Made by a program: the position numbers and the translations under genes | Shown: positions 7,581-13,464 of the stretch, piece after piece | Position numbering within the stretch: the first letter of the stretch is position 1 | Layout: every line of letters starts with the position of its first letter | The notes under the pieces: generated by a model | Seen by the model: only the letters and a program-made list of their open reading frames with translations | Databases searched by the model: none | Told to the model about the DNA's origin: nothing | Source of the DNA: CAZWVR01 sp964637235 | GTDB taxonomy: Bacteria; Bacteroidota; Bacteroidia; Bacteroidales; S143-33 | NCBI GenBank assembly: GCA_964637235.1 | Contig: CAZWVR010000071.1 | Coordinates: 1-13,464, forward strand | Direction: 5' to 3' | DNA: 13,464 nt

Positions 7581-7848
7581 TAGGGCGTATCCGCAAGCCA
7601 AGAAGTGGCTTGCGGTCGGGCTACGGCTTGTATCTCGCAGTGGCTCGGCTTTCAGGTGCGATAGCTCGGCTCTCTAAGGCGGGCGGCAGCAGTCTGATGC
7701 CTGTCAGCTCGCCCGCCTAAAGCTCGCCTCGCTTTGCGGTGCGTGGGGCTTCGCTACATCGCTCAGCCTCCGCCCGCAAGCACCTGATTAGCCTCGCCTA
7801 CTGCTCGCTAACCCGCCTTCGCCCTTACGCTATACTATTGCCTTTGTA
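7581..7848. repeat. GC-rich non-coding block with nested inverted repeats, candidate dispersed element
   Basis: Most of the 397-base gap between the HhH-barrel gene and feoB. By hand count 159 of 250 bases over 7581-7830 are G or C (64%), while both flanks are strongly AT-rich and the change is abrupt at about 7581 and 7832. Structure seen: a perfect 10-bp hairpin at 7591-7615; AGGCGGGCG (7677-7685) pairing with CGCCCGCCT (7710-7718); GGCT plus TCAGGTGC (7647-7659) pairing with GCACCTGA plus AGCC (7780-7793); AGGGCG (7582-7587) pairing with CGCCCT (7820-7825) near the ends. CTCGC occurs six times and GCTCGGCT twice. A short plus-strand frame over its right part (7739-7930) has no protein character. 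I see no transposase, tRNA or integron site. GC-rich intergenic blocks opening with GGGCGT are something I recall from other Bacteroidota genomes, but I cannot name a family. The last 40 bases before feoB are AT-rich and empty. Confidence 0.6.
7591..7615. repeat. Perfect 10-bp inverted repeat (hairpin)
   Basis: CCGCAAGCCA (7591-7600) and TGGCTTGCGG (7606-7615) are exact reverse complements around a 5-base loop, AGAAG. No T-run follows on either strand, so it is not a standard intrinsic terminator. It stands at the left edge of the GC-rich block. Confidence 0.85.
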
Positions 7849-7888
7849 TCAACTTTATCTGAAAATGTGGACAGTAAACCTAATACAT

Positions 7889-10402
7889 TCAGATTATGAA
7901 TTTACCTATCTGATAGACCGCAAAAGCTAATATCCATGCTAAAAACGTTGTATATATCATAGCAAATAAAGCCCATTTCCAAGACCCACTTTCTTTTCGT
8001 ATTGCAGCAATGGTCGCTATACACGGAAAATATAGCAATACAAAGATTATAAAAGCTAATGCTGTATGTGGTTTGAATATTTTTTCTCCTTTATGTTTGC
8101 CTTCTGTATATACTGCATTTTTTAGCTGTTTTTTTAAGCCTACTTCATTATCTCCACTTTCAAAAAGAACTGCCAAAGTACTTACGACAATCTCTTTTGC
8201 AGAAATTCCACTTATGATACTAACTGTCATTCGCCAGTCAAACCCTAAGGGACGCATAATTGGTTCAAAAAAGCGTCCAAGTTTCCCTATATACGAATTA
8301 GCTTGTTTGTAATATAATTTTTCTCGTTTTATGGCATTTATAATGCTATCTCTTTCTTTAAGATATTTTATTCGTTTTAAGCTATCTGCTTTTTTTAGTA
8401 GTGTTTGATAGTATATTTGTTGGTTTAAAATTTTATTGTCGTATTTTTCCATCTGCTTTTTTTGCAGAGGGAAATAGCCTAATGCCCATATTATTATTGA
8501 GGCAAAAAGTATTACTCCTCCCATTTTTTTTAGATATTCCCTTGCTTTATGCCATATATGTTTTGTTAAAACTTTTGCTGTCGGAATTCTATATGGTGGT
8601 AATTCCATCACAAATGGAGCTTCCTGATTTTTGAATAATATCTTTTTAAAGATAATTGCCACTATTATTGCTACTATGATGCCTGTTAGATATATAGAGA
8701 AAAGTATTGTTCCTGAGTATTTCGGGAAAATACTGCCTATTATCATTAAATATATGGGTAGGCGTGCAGAGCAAGACATAAAAGGATTTATGAGCATTGT
8801 TAATAGTCTGTCATTTTTATTTTCTATTGTGCGCGTCGCCATTATAGCTGGTACATTACATCCAAATCCCATCAATAGAGGAATAAATGATTTCCCGTGT
8901 AAGCCTATTTTGTGCATTAGTTTATCCATAATAAAAGCTACACGAGCCATATAACCGGTATCCTCCATTATTGAGATGAAAAAAAATAGTATCAATATGT
9001 TTGGGAGAAATACTAAGACGCTGCCTACTCCATTTATTATACCATCAATTAGTAAATCTTTTAGCATACCATCTTCCATAAAGTTATTTATAATATCGCC
9101 ACATAAGTTGACGAACCATTCGAGCCATTCTTGTGGATATGCTCCTAATTTGAAGGTGGTGATAAACATTATCCATAGAAAAATTAGAAAAATAGGAAAG
9201 CCTAAGTATTTGTTAGTCAGTATGCTATCAATTATTTTTGTAGTTTTAAATCTATCGATTTTGCCTTCTTTGTATGTTTCTTTGAGAGCTCCTGCAATAA
9301 ATCCATATCTGGCATCTGTGATGAGTGTTTCTGTATCTTCTTTTAGGTTTTTTTCAAGTTTTTTTATTTGCCTATTTGCGACATTAATTATTTCTGTATA
9401 GTTTAGTGAGTTTTTTATGATTCTATGTATATCTTTATCTTTTTCCAAAAGTTTTATAGCAATATATCTTGGAGCTATGCGATTTATAATATGCTCATTT
9501 CCAGTCTTTTTTATTGCTTTTTGAATTTCGCGTATAGCGTTTTCTATCTCTTTGCCGTAATATATATGAATATGACGGGAAAATTTGTCTCTGTCTTCAA
9601 ATACATCAATAATGCGTTTTAAAAGTTCATTTATACCATAACCTTTGGAAGCGATTGTGGGAACAATAGGGCAGCCCAGTAATGTTGCCAGTCCTTCTTT
9701 ATCGAGTGTATCTCCGCGTTTTTCGAGTTCATCGTACATATTTAAGGCGATAATGAGCTTAACGTCCATATCTATTAGTTGCGTAGTCAGGTATAGATTT
9801 CTTTCTAAATTTGAGGCATCAATTACATTGACTACTACATCTGGCATTTTTTCTATAAGATGATTACGTACATATATTTCCTCAGGAGAATAAGCTGAAA
9901 GTGAGTAAGTTCCAGGTAAATCTGTAATATGAAATGTATATCCTTCAAATTGGAAGGTAGCGTGTTTTTCTTCTACTGTGACCCCTCCGTAGTTTCCTAC
10001 GTGTTCAGTAGCTCCGGAAGCAAAGTTGAATAGTGTTGTTTTTCCACTATTGGGATTGCCCACAAGGGCGATGTATATTTCTTTTGTTTTTATTTCTACT
10101 TTCTTTTTTATTGTTTCAGGTATGTATATTTCTTTTGGTTTGGAGATTGTATTCTCAGTTTGTTCGTAATTTTCCCCATAGATAGGTACTACTTCTATTA
10201 AGTCTGCTTCTGAACGTCTTAAAGACACTTCATATCCCATTACATTGTATTCTATCGGATCTTTAAGAGGGGCAAATTTTACTACTCTTACCTCTTTGCC
10301 TTTTACAAAACCCATCTCTATTATTCTTTTTCTGAATGCTCCTCTCCCTCGTACTTTTACTATTATACCTCGTTCATTTTCTTTTAGTTCAGAGAGTTTC
10401 AT
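7889..10402 (-). CDS. feoB: FeoA-FeoB fusion, ferrous iron transport GTPase/permease
   Basis: Inner-membrane Fe(II) importer, 837 residues. Residues 1-74 form a FeoA SH3-like domain (MKLSELKENERG, then RIIEMGFVKG), an N-terminal fusion known in Bacteroidota. The GTPase domain begins near 110: G1 GNPNSGKT (115-122), G2 Thr in GGVTVEE (about 142), G3 DLPG (161-164), G4 NMYD (221-224), G5 region TIASKG (249-254). A helical spacer runs to about 400. The permease core has the FeoB hallmarks MEDTGYMARVAF (479-490), GFGCNVPAI (512-520), SCSARLP (543-549), GISAKEIVVSTL (732-743) and LYFPCIATI (790-798). This includes the cysteines at 515, 544 and 794 discussed for the pore. A Lys/Tyr-rich loop at about 646-712 looks longer than in E. 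coli. The start at 10402 gives the normal FeoA opening; the in-frame TTG at 10435 lies upstream of the promoter box. No FeoC gene or clear Fur box is seen nearby; the GC-rich block lies just downstream. Confidence 0.97.
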   Translation of the reverse strand: MKLSELKENERGIIVKVRGRGAFRKRIIEMGFVKGKEVRVVKFAPLKDPIEYNVMGYEVSLRRSEADLIEVVPIYGENYEQTENTISKPKEIYIPETIKKKVEIKTKEIYIALVGNPNSGKTTLFNFASGATEHVGNYGGVTVEEKHATFQFEGYTFHITDLPGTYSLSAYSPEEIYVRNHLIEKMPDVVVNVIDASNLERNLYLTTQLIDMDVKLIIALNMYDELEKRGDTLDKEGLATLLGCPIVPTIASKGYGINELLKRIIDVFEDRDKFSRHIHIYYGKEIENAIREIQKAIKKTGNEHIINRIAPRYIAIKLLEKDKDIHRIIKNSLNYTEIINVANRQIKKLEKNLKEDTETLITDARYGFIAGALKETYKEGKIDRFKTTKIIDSILTNKYLGFPIFLIFLWIMFITTFKLGAYPQEWLEWFVNLCGDIINNFMEDGMLKDLLIDGIINGVGSVLVFLPNILILFFFISIMEDTGYMARVAFIMDKLMHKIGLHGKSFIPLLMGFGCNVPAIMATRTIENKNDRLLTMLINPFMSCSARLPIYLMIIGSIFPKYSGTILFSIYLTGIIVAIIVAIIFKKILFKNQEAPFVMELPPYRIPTAKVLTKHIWHKAREYLKKMGGVILFASIIIWALGYFPLQKKQMEKYDNKILNQQIYYQTLLKKADSLKRIKYLKERDSIINAIKREKLYYKQANSYIGKLGRFFEPIMRPLGFDWRMTVSIISGISAKEIVVSTLAVLFESGDNEVGLKKQLKNAVYTEGKHKGEKIFKPHTALAFIIFVLLYFPCIATIAAIRKESGSWKWALFAMIYTTFLAWILAFAVYQIGKFII

Positions 10403-10413
10403 ACTTTTTTTTT

Positions 10414-10421
10414 CAAAATTA
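10414..10421 (-). promoter_or_regulatory. -7 promoter box of feoB
   Basis: On the minus strand 10421-10414 reads TAATTTTG (TAnnTTTG), ending 11 bases before the ATG at 10402, which implies a very short leader. TTTC (10444-10441) stands 19 bases upstream as a weak -33. In the 234-base gap up to the next gene I find no obvious Fur or DtxR palindrome. Confidence 0.4.
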
Positions 10422-10565
10422 GTTATTATGTACAAAGTTTGAAATACTTAGATTTAGGTATTTTACGTTTTATGAGGTTAATTTTTATCATTTTACTGTA
10501 AAGGATATTATTTTGAAATGTTTGTAGTAGTCTGGTTTTTATGCACAGTTAAGTTATCGTTTATA

Positions 10566-10612
10566 AATAAAAAAAGGTTGGGCAAATGCTTTGAGGCATT
10601 CTCCCAACCTTT
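10566..10612 (-). terminator. Intrinsic terminator of the dihydroorotate dehydrogenase-like gene
   Basis: Perfect 10-bp outer stem, AAAGGTTGGG (10573-10582) with CCCAACCTTT (10603-10612), plus an inner 5-bp stem AATGC/GCATT. On the minus strand it is followed by a run of seven T then ATTTAT, so it ends transcription from the gene whose stop is at 10637. It separates that gene from feoB. Confidence 0.9.
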
Positions 10613-10636
10613 GGGAATTATTAGGTAGGTATTTTT

Positions 10637-11635
10637 TTATATTATATCTGCTTCATTATCAGAAAAATAACGCATAAATTGAATTCTTTCAAACATTGCA
10701 GGATTTTTTACATTCTTTTGACTTACTAATCCTTTTAACTCATCGATTGTGTTAAAATTGTTTTTGTTCATATATTCTGTTAAAAAGTCTGTCATTTCTT
10801 TTATCACACTTACACCTTTTTTATATATTACAGAAGCAATTTCTACGGCAGAAGCTCCTGCGAGTATAACTTTTACCAGACCTTCTCCGTCGTGGATACC
10901 AGTAGAAGCAGCTAAGGAAGCATTTACTTTGCCATATGATAGTCCTATCCAGCGTAAAGGTAATGTTATCTCGTTAGGTGTTGAAAATACAAAACCCGGA
11001 GTAAGTTTACGAGTGTTTATGTCAATGTCTGGATTATAATGACGATTGAAAAGTACTATTGCGTCTGCTCCTGCTTTATCAACTTTTTTTATCATCTCGC
11101 CAAGATTGGTAAAATAATGGCTCATCTTTACAATTAAAGGAAGCTTTGTAGCTTTACGAACAGATTCTACTATTTTTATGTAAGTTTCCTCTATTTCGTT
11201 GCTTGTCTTTTTTATATCACTGGGAAGTAGGAATATGTTTACTTCAAGACCGTCTGCACCGGCTTTTTCTATTTGTTGGGCAAAATATGTCCATTCGTGA
11301 TCACTAACGCAGTTAACGCTTGCTATAATTGGTATTGAAACCGTTCTTTTAGCTTCTTGAATTAGTTCTAAATATTTGTGGATGTTATCTTGCTTAATTT
11401 TATAATCAAAGTAGTCAATATATTCATAGTCGTATTCAAATTCCTTTGCTTCCTGTAAAAATTTGTCGTATTCAAAATGAATTTCTTCCTCAAAAATAGA
11501 TTTTAATACTATTGCCCCGGCACCATTTTCTTCAAATTCTTTAAAATGTTTAGTAGTGCCTGTAAGTCCGCTACTGCTTATAATTACAGGACTTTTAAGG
11601 TCCAGACCGGCAAATTTAGTTGCAATTGTGCTCAT
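10637..11635 (-). CDS. Dihydroorotate dehydrogenase-like flavoprotein
   Basis: A 332-residue cytoplasmic TIM-barrel FMN protein of the DHOD-like group related to PyrD. It opens ATKFAGLDLKSPVIISSSGLT, as in class 1 enzymes. Expected FMN contacts are present: LKS (44-46), SVN (106-108), EVN (131-133), IVKM (168-171), ASTGIHDGEG (243-252) and GASAVEIAS (260-268). The catalytic loop is different. Class 1A enzymes have N-x-S-C-P after the EVN/ELN strand, with Cys as base; here the text is NIFLLPSD, with Leu at the cysteine position. This matches the DHOD-like subgroup (cd04739 type), whose reaction is not settled, so I do not assign it to pyrimidine synthesis. The ATG at 11635 is preceded by the best promoter in the window, and a strong terminator follows the stop, so this is a single-gene unit, divergent from moxR. 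Confidence 0.88.
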   Translation of the reverse strand: MSTIATKFAGLDLKSPVIISSSGLTGTTKHFKEFEENGAGAIVLKSIFEEEIHFEYDKFLQEAKEFEYDYEYIDYFDYKIKQDNIHKYLELIQEAKRTVSIPIIASVNCVSDHEWTYFAQQIEKAGADGLEVNIFLLPSDIKKTSNEIEETYIKIVESVRKATKLPLIVKMSHYFTNLGEMIKKVDKAGADAIVLFNRHYNPDIDINTRKLTPGFVFSTPNEITLPLRWIGLSYGKVNASLAASTGIHDGEGLVKVILAGASAVEIASVIYKKGVSVIKEMTDFLTEYMNKNNFNTIDELKGLVSQKNVKNPAMFERIQFMRYFSDNEADII

Positions 11636-11663
11636 ATTTCAATGTTTTAATTTTTTGTGTTCT

Positions 11664-11694
11664 CAAAGCTATAAATATTTGTACAATAGCCAAA
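11664..11694 (-). promoter_or_regulatory. Promoter of the dihydroorotate dehydrogenase-like gene
   Basis: On the minus strand TTTG (11694-11691), 19 bases, then TAGCTTTG (11671-11664): a full match to the Bacteroidota -33/-7 pattern. The -7 box ends 28 bases before the ATG. Confidence 0.7.
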
Positions 11695-12048
11695 AAAATC
11701 ATTAAAACTTTTTTTACTTTTCAAAAATATGAAAAAAACTCTTGTAGAATTTTTTTAATCTAAATATTAGTGTTAACTTATTGATTATAAGTGTGTTATA
11801 TAAAATATTTTTCTATTTTGGGCGTTTAAAAAGTCGAAAAACAAAAAAATTACACTGCTATGAGGTATTTTTCATTTTTAATTCCCTGTTGTATCCTCTT
11901 ATTGCAAACAGAATTGAAGTTTTTATCCAGCCCCAGATACAAAGAGATGAGTTTGAAATATTATTACTAAAAGAGAGATATCAAAGAAAATGTTTTTTAC
12001 TGAAAACTTAAAAATTGCAAAACAATAGTACAACTAAAAATAAACTTT
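11695..12048. other. Intergenic region with no supported gene
   Basis: About 350 bases between the divergent DHOD-like and moxR promoters. It is AT-rich with long T and A runs in 11700-11760. A 76-codon plus-strand frame from a TTG at 11781 and a 36-codon frame from an ATG at 11860 both lack any recognisable domain and would need weak starts. The stretch 11860-12000 is somewhat less AT-biased and could be decayed coding sequence, but I cannot show this. No hairpin, operator or RNA gene was recognised. Confidence 0.5.
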
Positions 12049-12056
12049 TAAATTTG
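12049..12056 (+). promoter_or_regulatory. -7 promoter box of the MoxR-type gene
   Basis: TAAATTTG matches TAnnTTTG and ends 21 bases before the ATG at 12078. No TTG lies at the usual -33 distance. Confidence 0.45.
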
Positions 12057-12077
12057 TAAGAGTAAAAAATTTTAGTT

Positions 12078-13079
12078 ATGGAACCTATAAATTCTGCTGA
12101 TATTCAGCAACTTAATGAAAAAATTGAGAAAGAGAGTCAGTTTATTGAGCTTATTAGGCTTGAAATGAATAAAGTCATTATTGGCCAGAAGCATATGGTA
12201 AATAGCTTGTTAATAGCTTTATTAGCGGATGGTCATCTTTTATTGGAAGGTGTGCCTGGATTAGCTAAAACATTAGCTATAAAAACTTTGTCTCAGATTA
12301 TAGACGTAAAATTTCAACGTATTCAATTTACACCAGATTTATTACCAGCAGACTTAATAGGTACTATGGTTTATAGCCCAAGAAATGAGGAATTTTACGT
12401 AAAAAAAGGTCCTATTTTTGCCAATTTTATACTTGCTGATGAGATAAACCGCTCTCCATCAAAAGTACAAAGTGCCTTATTAGAGGCTATGCAGGAAAGA
12501 CAAGTCACTATTGGAGAACATACTTTTAAATTGGATGAGCCTTTTATGGTAATGGCAACTCAAAACCCAATAGAACAGGAAGGAACTTATCCACTTCCAG
12601 AAGCCCAAGTGGATAGATTTATGCTTAAAACTGTTATCTCTTATCCTAATTATGAGGAGGAAAGACTAATTTTGCGTGAAAATATTGGTAAAACTTTCCC
12701 TACTGTAAATAAAGTAGTGGATAAAGAGAAGATTCTTAATGCTCGTAAACTCGTACGAGAAGTATACATCAGCGATAAATTGGAAAATTACATTTTGGAT
12801 ATAGTTTTTGCTACAAGATTTCCAGAACGTTATTCATTGGAGAAACTTAAACCGTTAATTTCGTATGGAGCATCGCCTCGTGCATCTATTTTCTTAGCAT
12901 TAGCTGCAAAAGCTCTTGCTTTTATAAAAAGACGTGGCTATGTATTTCCAGAAGATGTTAGGGAAGTTGCTTATGATGTCCTGAGGCATAGAATTGGTCT
13001 TACTTATGAAGCAGAAGCCGAAAATATAAAGCAAGATGATATTATCGCACAAATTTTAGATAAGATAGAAGTTCCTTGA
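12078..13079 (+). CDS. MoxR-family AAA+ ATPase
   Basis: A 333-residue cytoplasmic AAA_3/MoxR ATPase, full length for the family. Visible parts are an N-terminal helix with VIIGQ (33-37), Walker A GVPGLAKT (58-65), the MoxR-specific FTPDLLPADLIG (84-95), Walker B ILADEINRSP (118-127), LLEAMQERQVT (134-144), sensor 1 ATQNPIEQEGTYPLPEAQ (160-177) with DRF after it, and a C-terminal lid with YGASPRASI. MoxR proteins act as chaperone-like ATPases that usually work with von Willebrand A-domain partners, and in Bacteroidota the gene normally leads a set containing a DUF58 protein and BatA/BatB-type genes. Here a terminator begins 36 bases after the stop and the next gene runs the other way, so no partner is linked. 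The ATG at 12078 follows a plausible -7 box. The product is clearly an ATPase; its client is unknown. Confidence 0.93.
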   Translation: MEPINSADIQQLNEKIEKESQFIELIRLEMNKVIIGQKHMVNSLLIALLADGHLLLEGVPGLAKTLAIKTLSQIIDVKFQRIQFTPDLLPADLIGTMVYSPRNEEFYVKKGPIFANFILADEINRSPSKVQSALLEAMQERQVTIGEHTFKLDEPFMVMATQNPIEQEGTYPLPEAQVDRFMLKTVISYPNYEEERLILRENIGKTFPTVNKVVDKEKILNARKLVREVYISDKLENYILDIVFATRFPERYSLEKLKPLISYGASPRASIFLALAAKALAFIKRRGYVFPEDVREVAYDVLRHRIGLTYEAEAENIKQDDIIAQILDKIEVP

Positions 13080-13115
13080 TATTTTTTTCGGAGCAGTTTT
13101 TATATGAAATTAAAA

Positions 13116-13157
13116 AAGGGGATTTGGGTTTATTACCCAAGTCCCCTTTGATTTTTT
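13116..13157. terminator. Bidirectional intrinsic terminator after moxR
   Basis: AAGGGGATTTGGG (13116-13128) pairs with CCCAAGTCCCCTT (13136-13148), 13 pairs with one G-T wobble and a 7-base loop. A T-run follows on the plus strand (ends about 13157) and an A-run precedes it (13112-13117), so it can also stop minus-strand transcription from the gene ending at 13207. Confidence 0.88.
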
Positions 13158-13164
13158 CATACAT

Positions 13165-13208
13165 AACACCTCTGAGGCAATAACTTGCTCAGAGGTGTTT
13201 TTTATTTT
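13165..13208 (+). terminator. Second, tandem intrinsic terminator
   Basis: AACACCTCTGAG-G-CAA (13165-13180) pairs with TTGCTCAGAGGTGTT (13185-13199): 15 pairs with one bulged G and loop TAAC, followed by a T-run on the plus strand that reaches the stop codon of the opposing gene. It works best in the plus direction, as a backup to the terminator 8 bases upstream. Confidence 0.8.
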
Positions 13209-13464
13209 ATTCAATTACAATTTTCTGAGTGTAAATGTTTTGCCCATCTTCGACTTTTAGTAGGTAAACGCCAGCAGGTAGGTTTACACCTATTTTTTGA
13301 ATACCTGCCCCTGAGAAATGTTTACTGTAAAGGGTTTTACCTGTCAGACTCAAAACCTCTACTTTGTAGTCTTTAATATCTTTATTTATAGAGAGATAGA
13401 AATTTCCACCGTTAGGATTAGGATATACGCTTATGTAGTTTTGTCTTTGTTCTGTTGCTGTTGG
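13207..13464 (-). CDS. Type IX-secreted protein, C-terminal 85 residues with T9SS sorting domain (cut by window edge)
   Basis: The minus strand from the right edge is open for 85 codons to a TAA at 13209-13207. The translation holds a complete type A sorting domain (TIGR04183 type): ISVYPNPNGGNFYLSI (11-26 of the visible part), then the strand KVEVLSLTGKTLYS, then INLPAGVYLLKV-like text (IGVNLPAGVYLLKVEDG), ending TQKIVIE. Such domains take proteins through the outer membrane by the Por/type IX system and are cut off when the cargo is attached to the surface or released. The functional part of the protein lies outside the window, so its activity cannot be told. The residues just before the domain (PTATEQRQ) look like a linker. 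Its transcript would end at the bidirectional hairpin at 13116-13148. Confidence 0.92.
   Translation of the reverse strand, partial: PTATEQRQNYISVYPNPNGGNFYLSINKDIKDYKVEVLSLTGKTLYSKHFSGAGIQKIGVNLPAGVYLLKVEDGQNIYTQKIVIE

Noticed and set aside
7807..7830. Possible integron attC-like site (CTAAC core)
   Set aside because: Only one half-core is seen; no matching GTTRRRY end, no integrase and no cassette arrangement.
7739..7930. 63-codon plus-strand frame over the right part of the GC-rich block
   Set aside because: It is Ser/Arg/Leu-rich, as random GC-rich DNA would give, has no promoter and runs over the end of feoB.
8976..9401. 141-codon plus-strand frame opposite feoB
   Set aside because: It is antisense to a well-supported FeoB region, and its Ser/Ile-rich content mirrors the complementary codons.
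10436..10565. Fur or DtxR operator or riboswitch upstream of feoB
   Set aside because: Only loose AT-rich similarity; no palindrome of the right length and no structured leader, since the leader is only a few bases.
11781..12011. 76-codon plus-strand frame before moxR
   Set aside because: TTG start, no domain, no ribosome site and Lys/Phe-rich content typical of AT-rich non-coding DNA; kept only as a possible remnant.

Overview
The window comes from an AT-rich member of the Bacteroidota. Four things point there: promoter boxes of the Bacteroidota type (TAnnTTTG at -7, sometimes with TTG or TTTG 19 bases upstream), a type IX secretion sorting domain at the right edge, a RemB-like outer-membrane protein, and an iron transporter with FeoA fused to the front of FeoB. 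Carbamate kinase and Feo suggest life at low oxygen, but this is only a hint. I cannot place the organism below phylum level. Ribosome binding sites are weak throughout, as is normal for the phylum.

Layout, left to right. Positions 1-1497 (minus strand) carry a small group: a VanZ-like membrane protein, a LOG/TIGR00725-type Rossmann protein overlapping it by 13 bases, and a carbamate kinase (arcC) that runs off the left edge and has its own promoter. A 28-base gap with two face-to-face -7 boxes separates this group from a plus-strand gene for a RemB/Wzi-like outer-membrane barrel (1526-2983). Positions 3044-7491 (minus) hold an envelope cluster: a 690-residue protein joining a helix-hairpin-helix domain to a predicted beta-barrel, a Kelch-propeller lipoprotein, and a small outer-membrane barrel 18 bases behind the lipoprotein.

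Positions 7581-7848 are a striking non-coding block, 64% G+C by hand count over 7581-7830 in an otherwise very AT-rich window. It holds a perfect 10-bp hairpin and nested inverted repeats, and is the most unusual thing here. Next come the FeoA-FeoB ferrous iron transporter (7889-10402, minus), a strong terminator, and a dihydroorotate dehydrogenase-like flavoprotein (10637-11635, minus) that lacks the usual catalytic cysteine. After a 442-base, mostly empty divergent region comes a stand-alone MoxR-type AAA+ ATPase (12078-13079, plus). Two tandem hairpin terminators then separate it from the last 85 residues of a type IX-secreted protein (13207 to the edge, minus).

Several genes work at the cell surface (RemB-like barrel, HhH-barrel, Kelch lipoprotein, small barrel, T9SS cargo), so the window reads as envelope and housekeeping genes rather than one pathway. 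No tRNA, rRNA, CRISPR array, transposase or phage gene was seen. Three minus-strand genes have upstream TTG codons that look like starts but lie in or upstream of the promoter box. I give corrected ATG starts for them.
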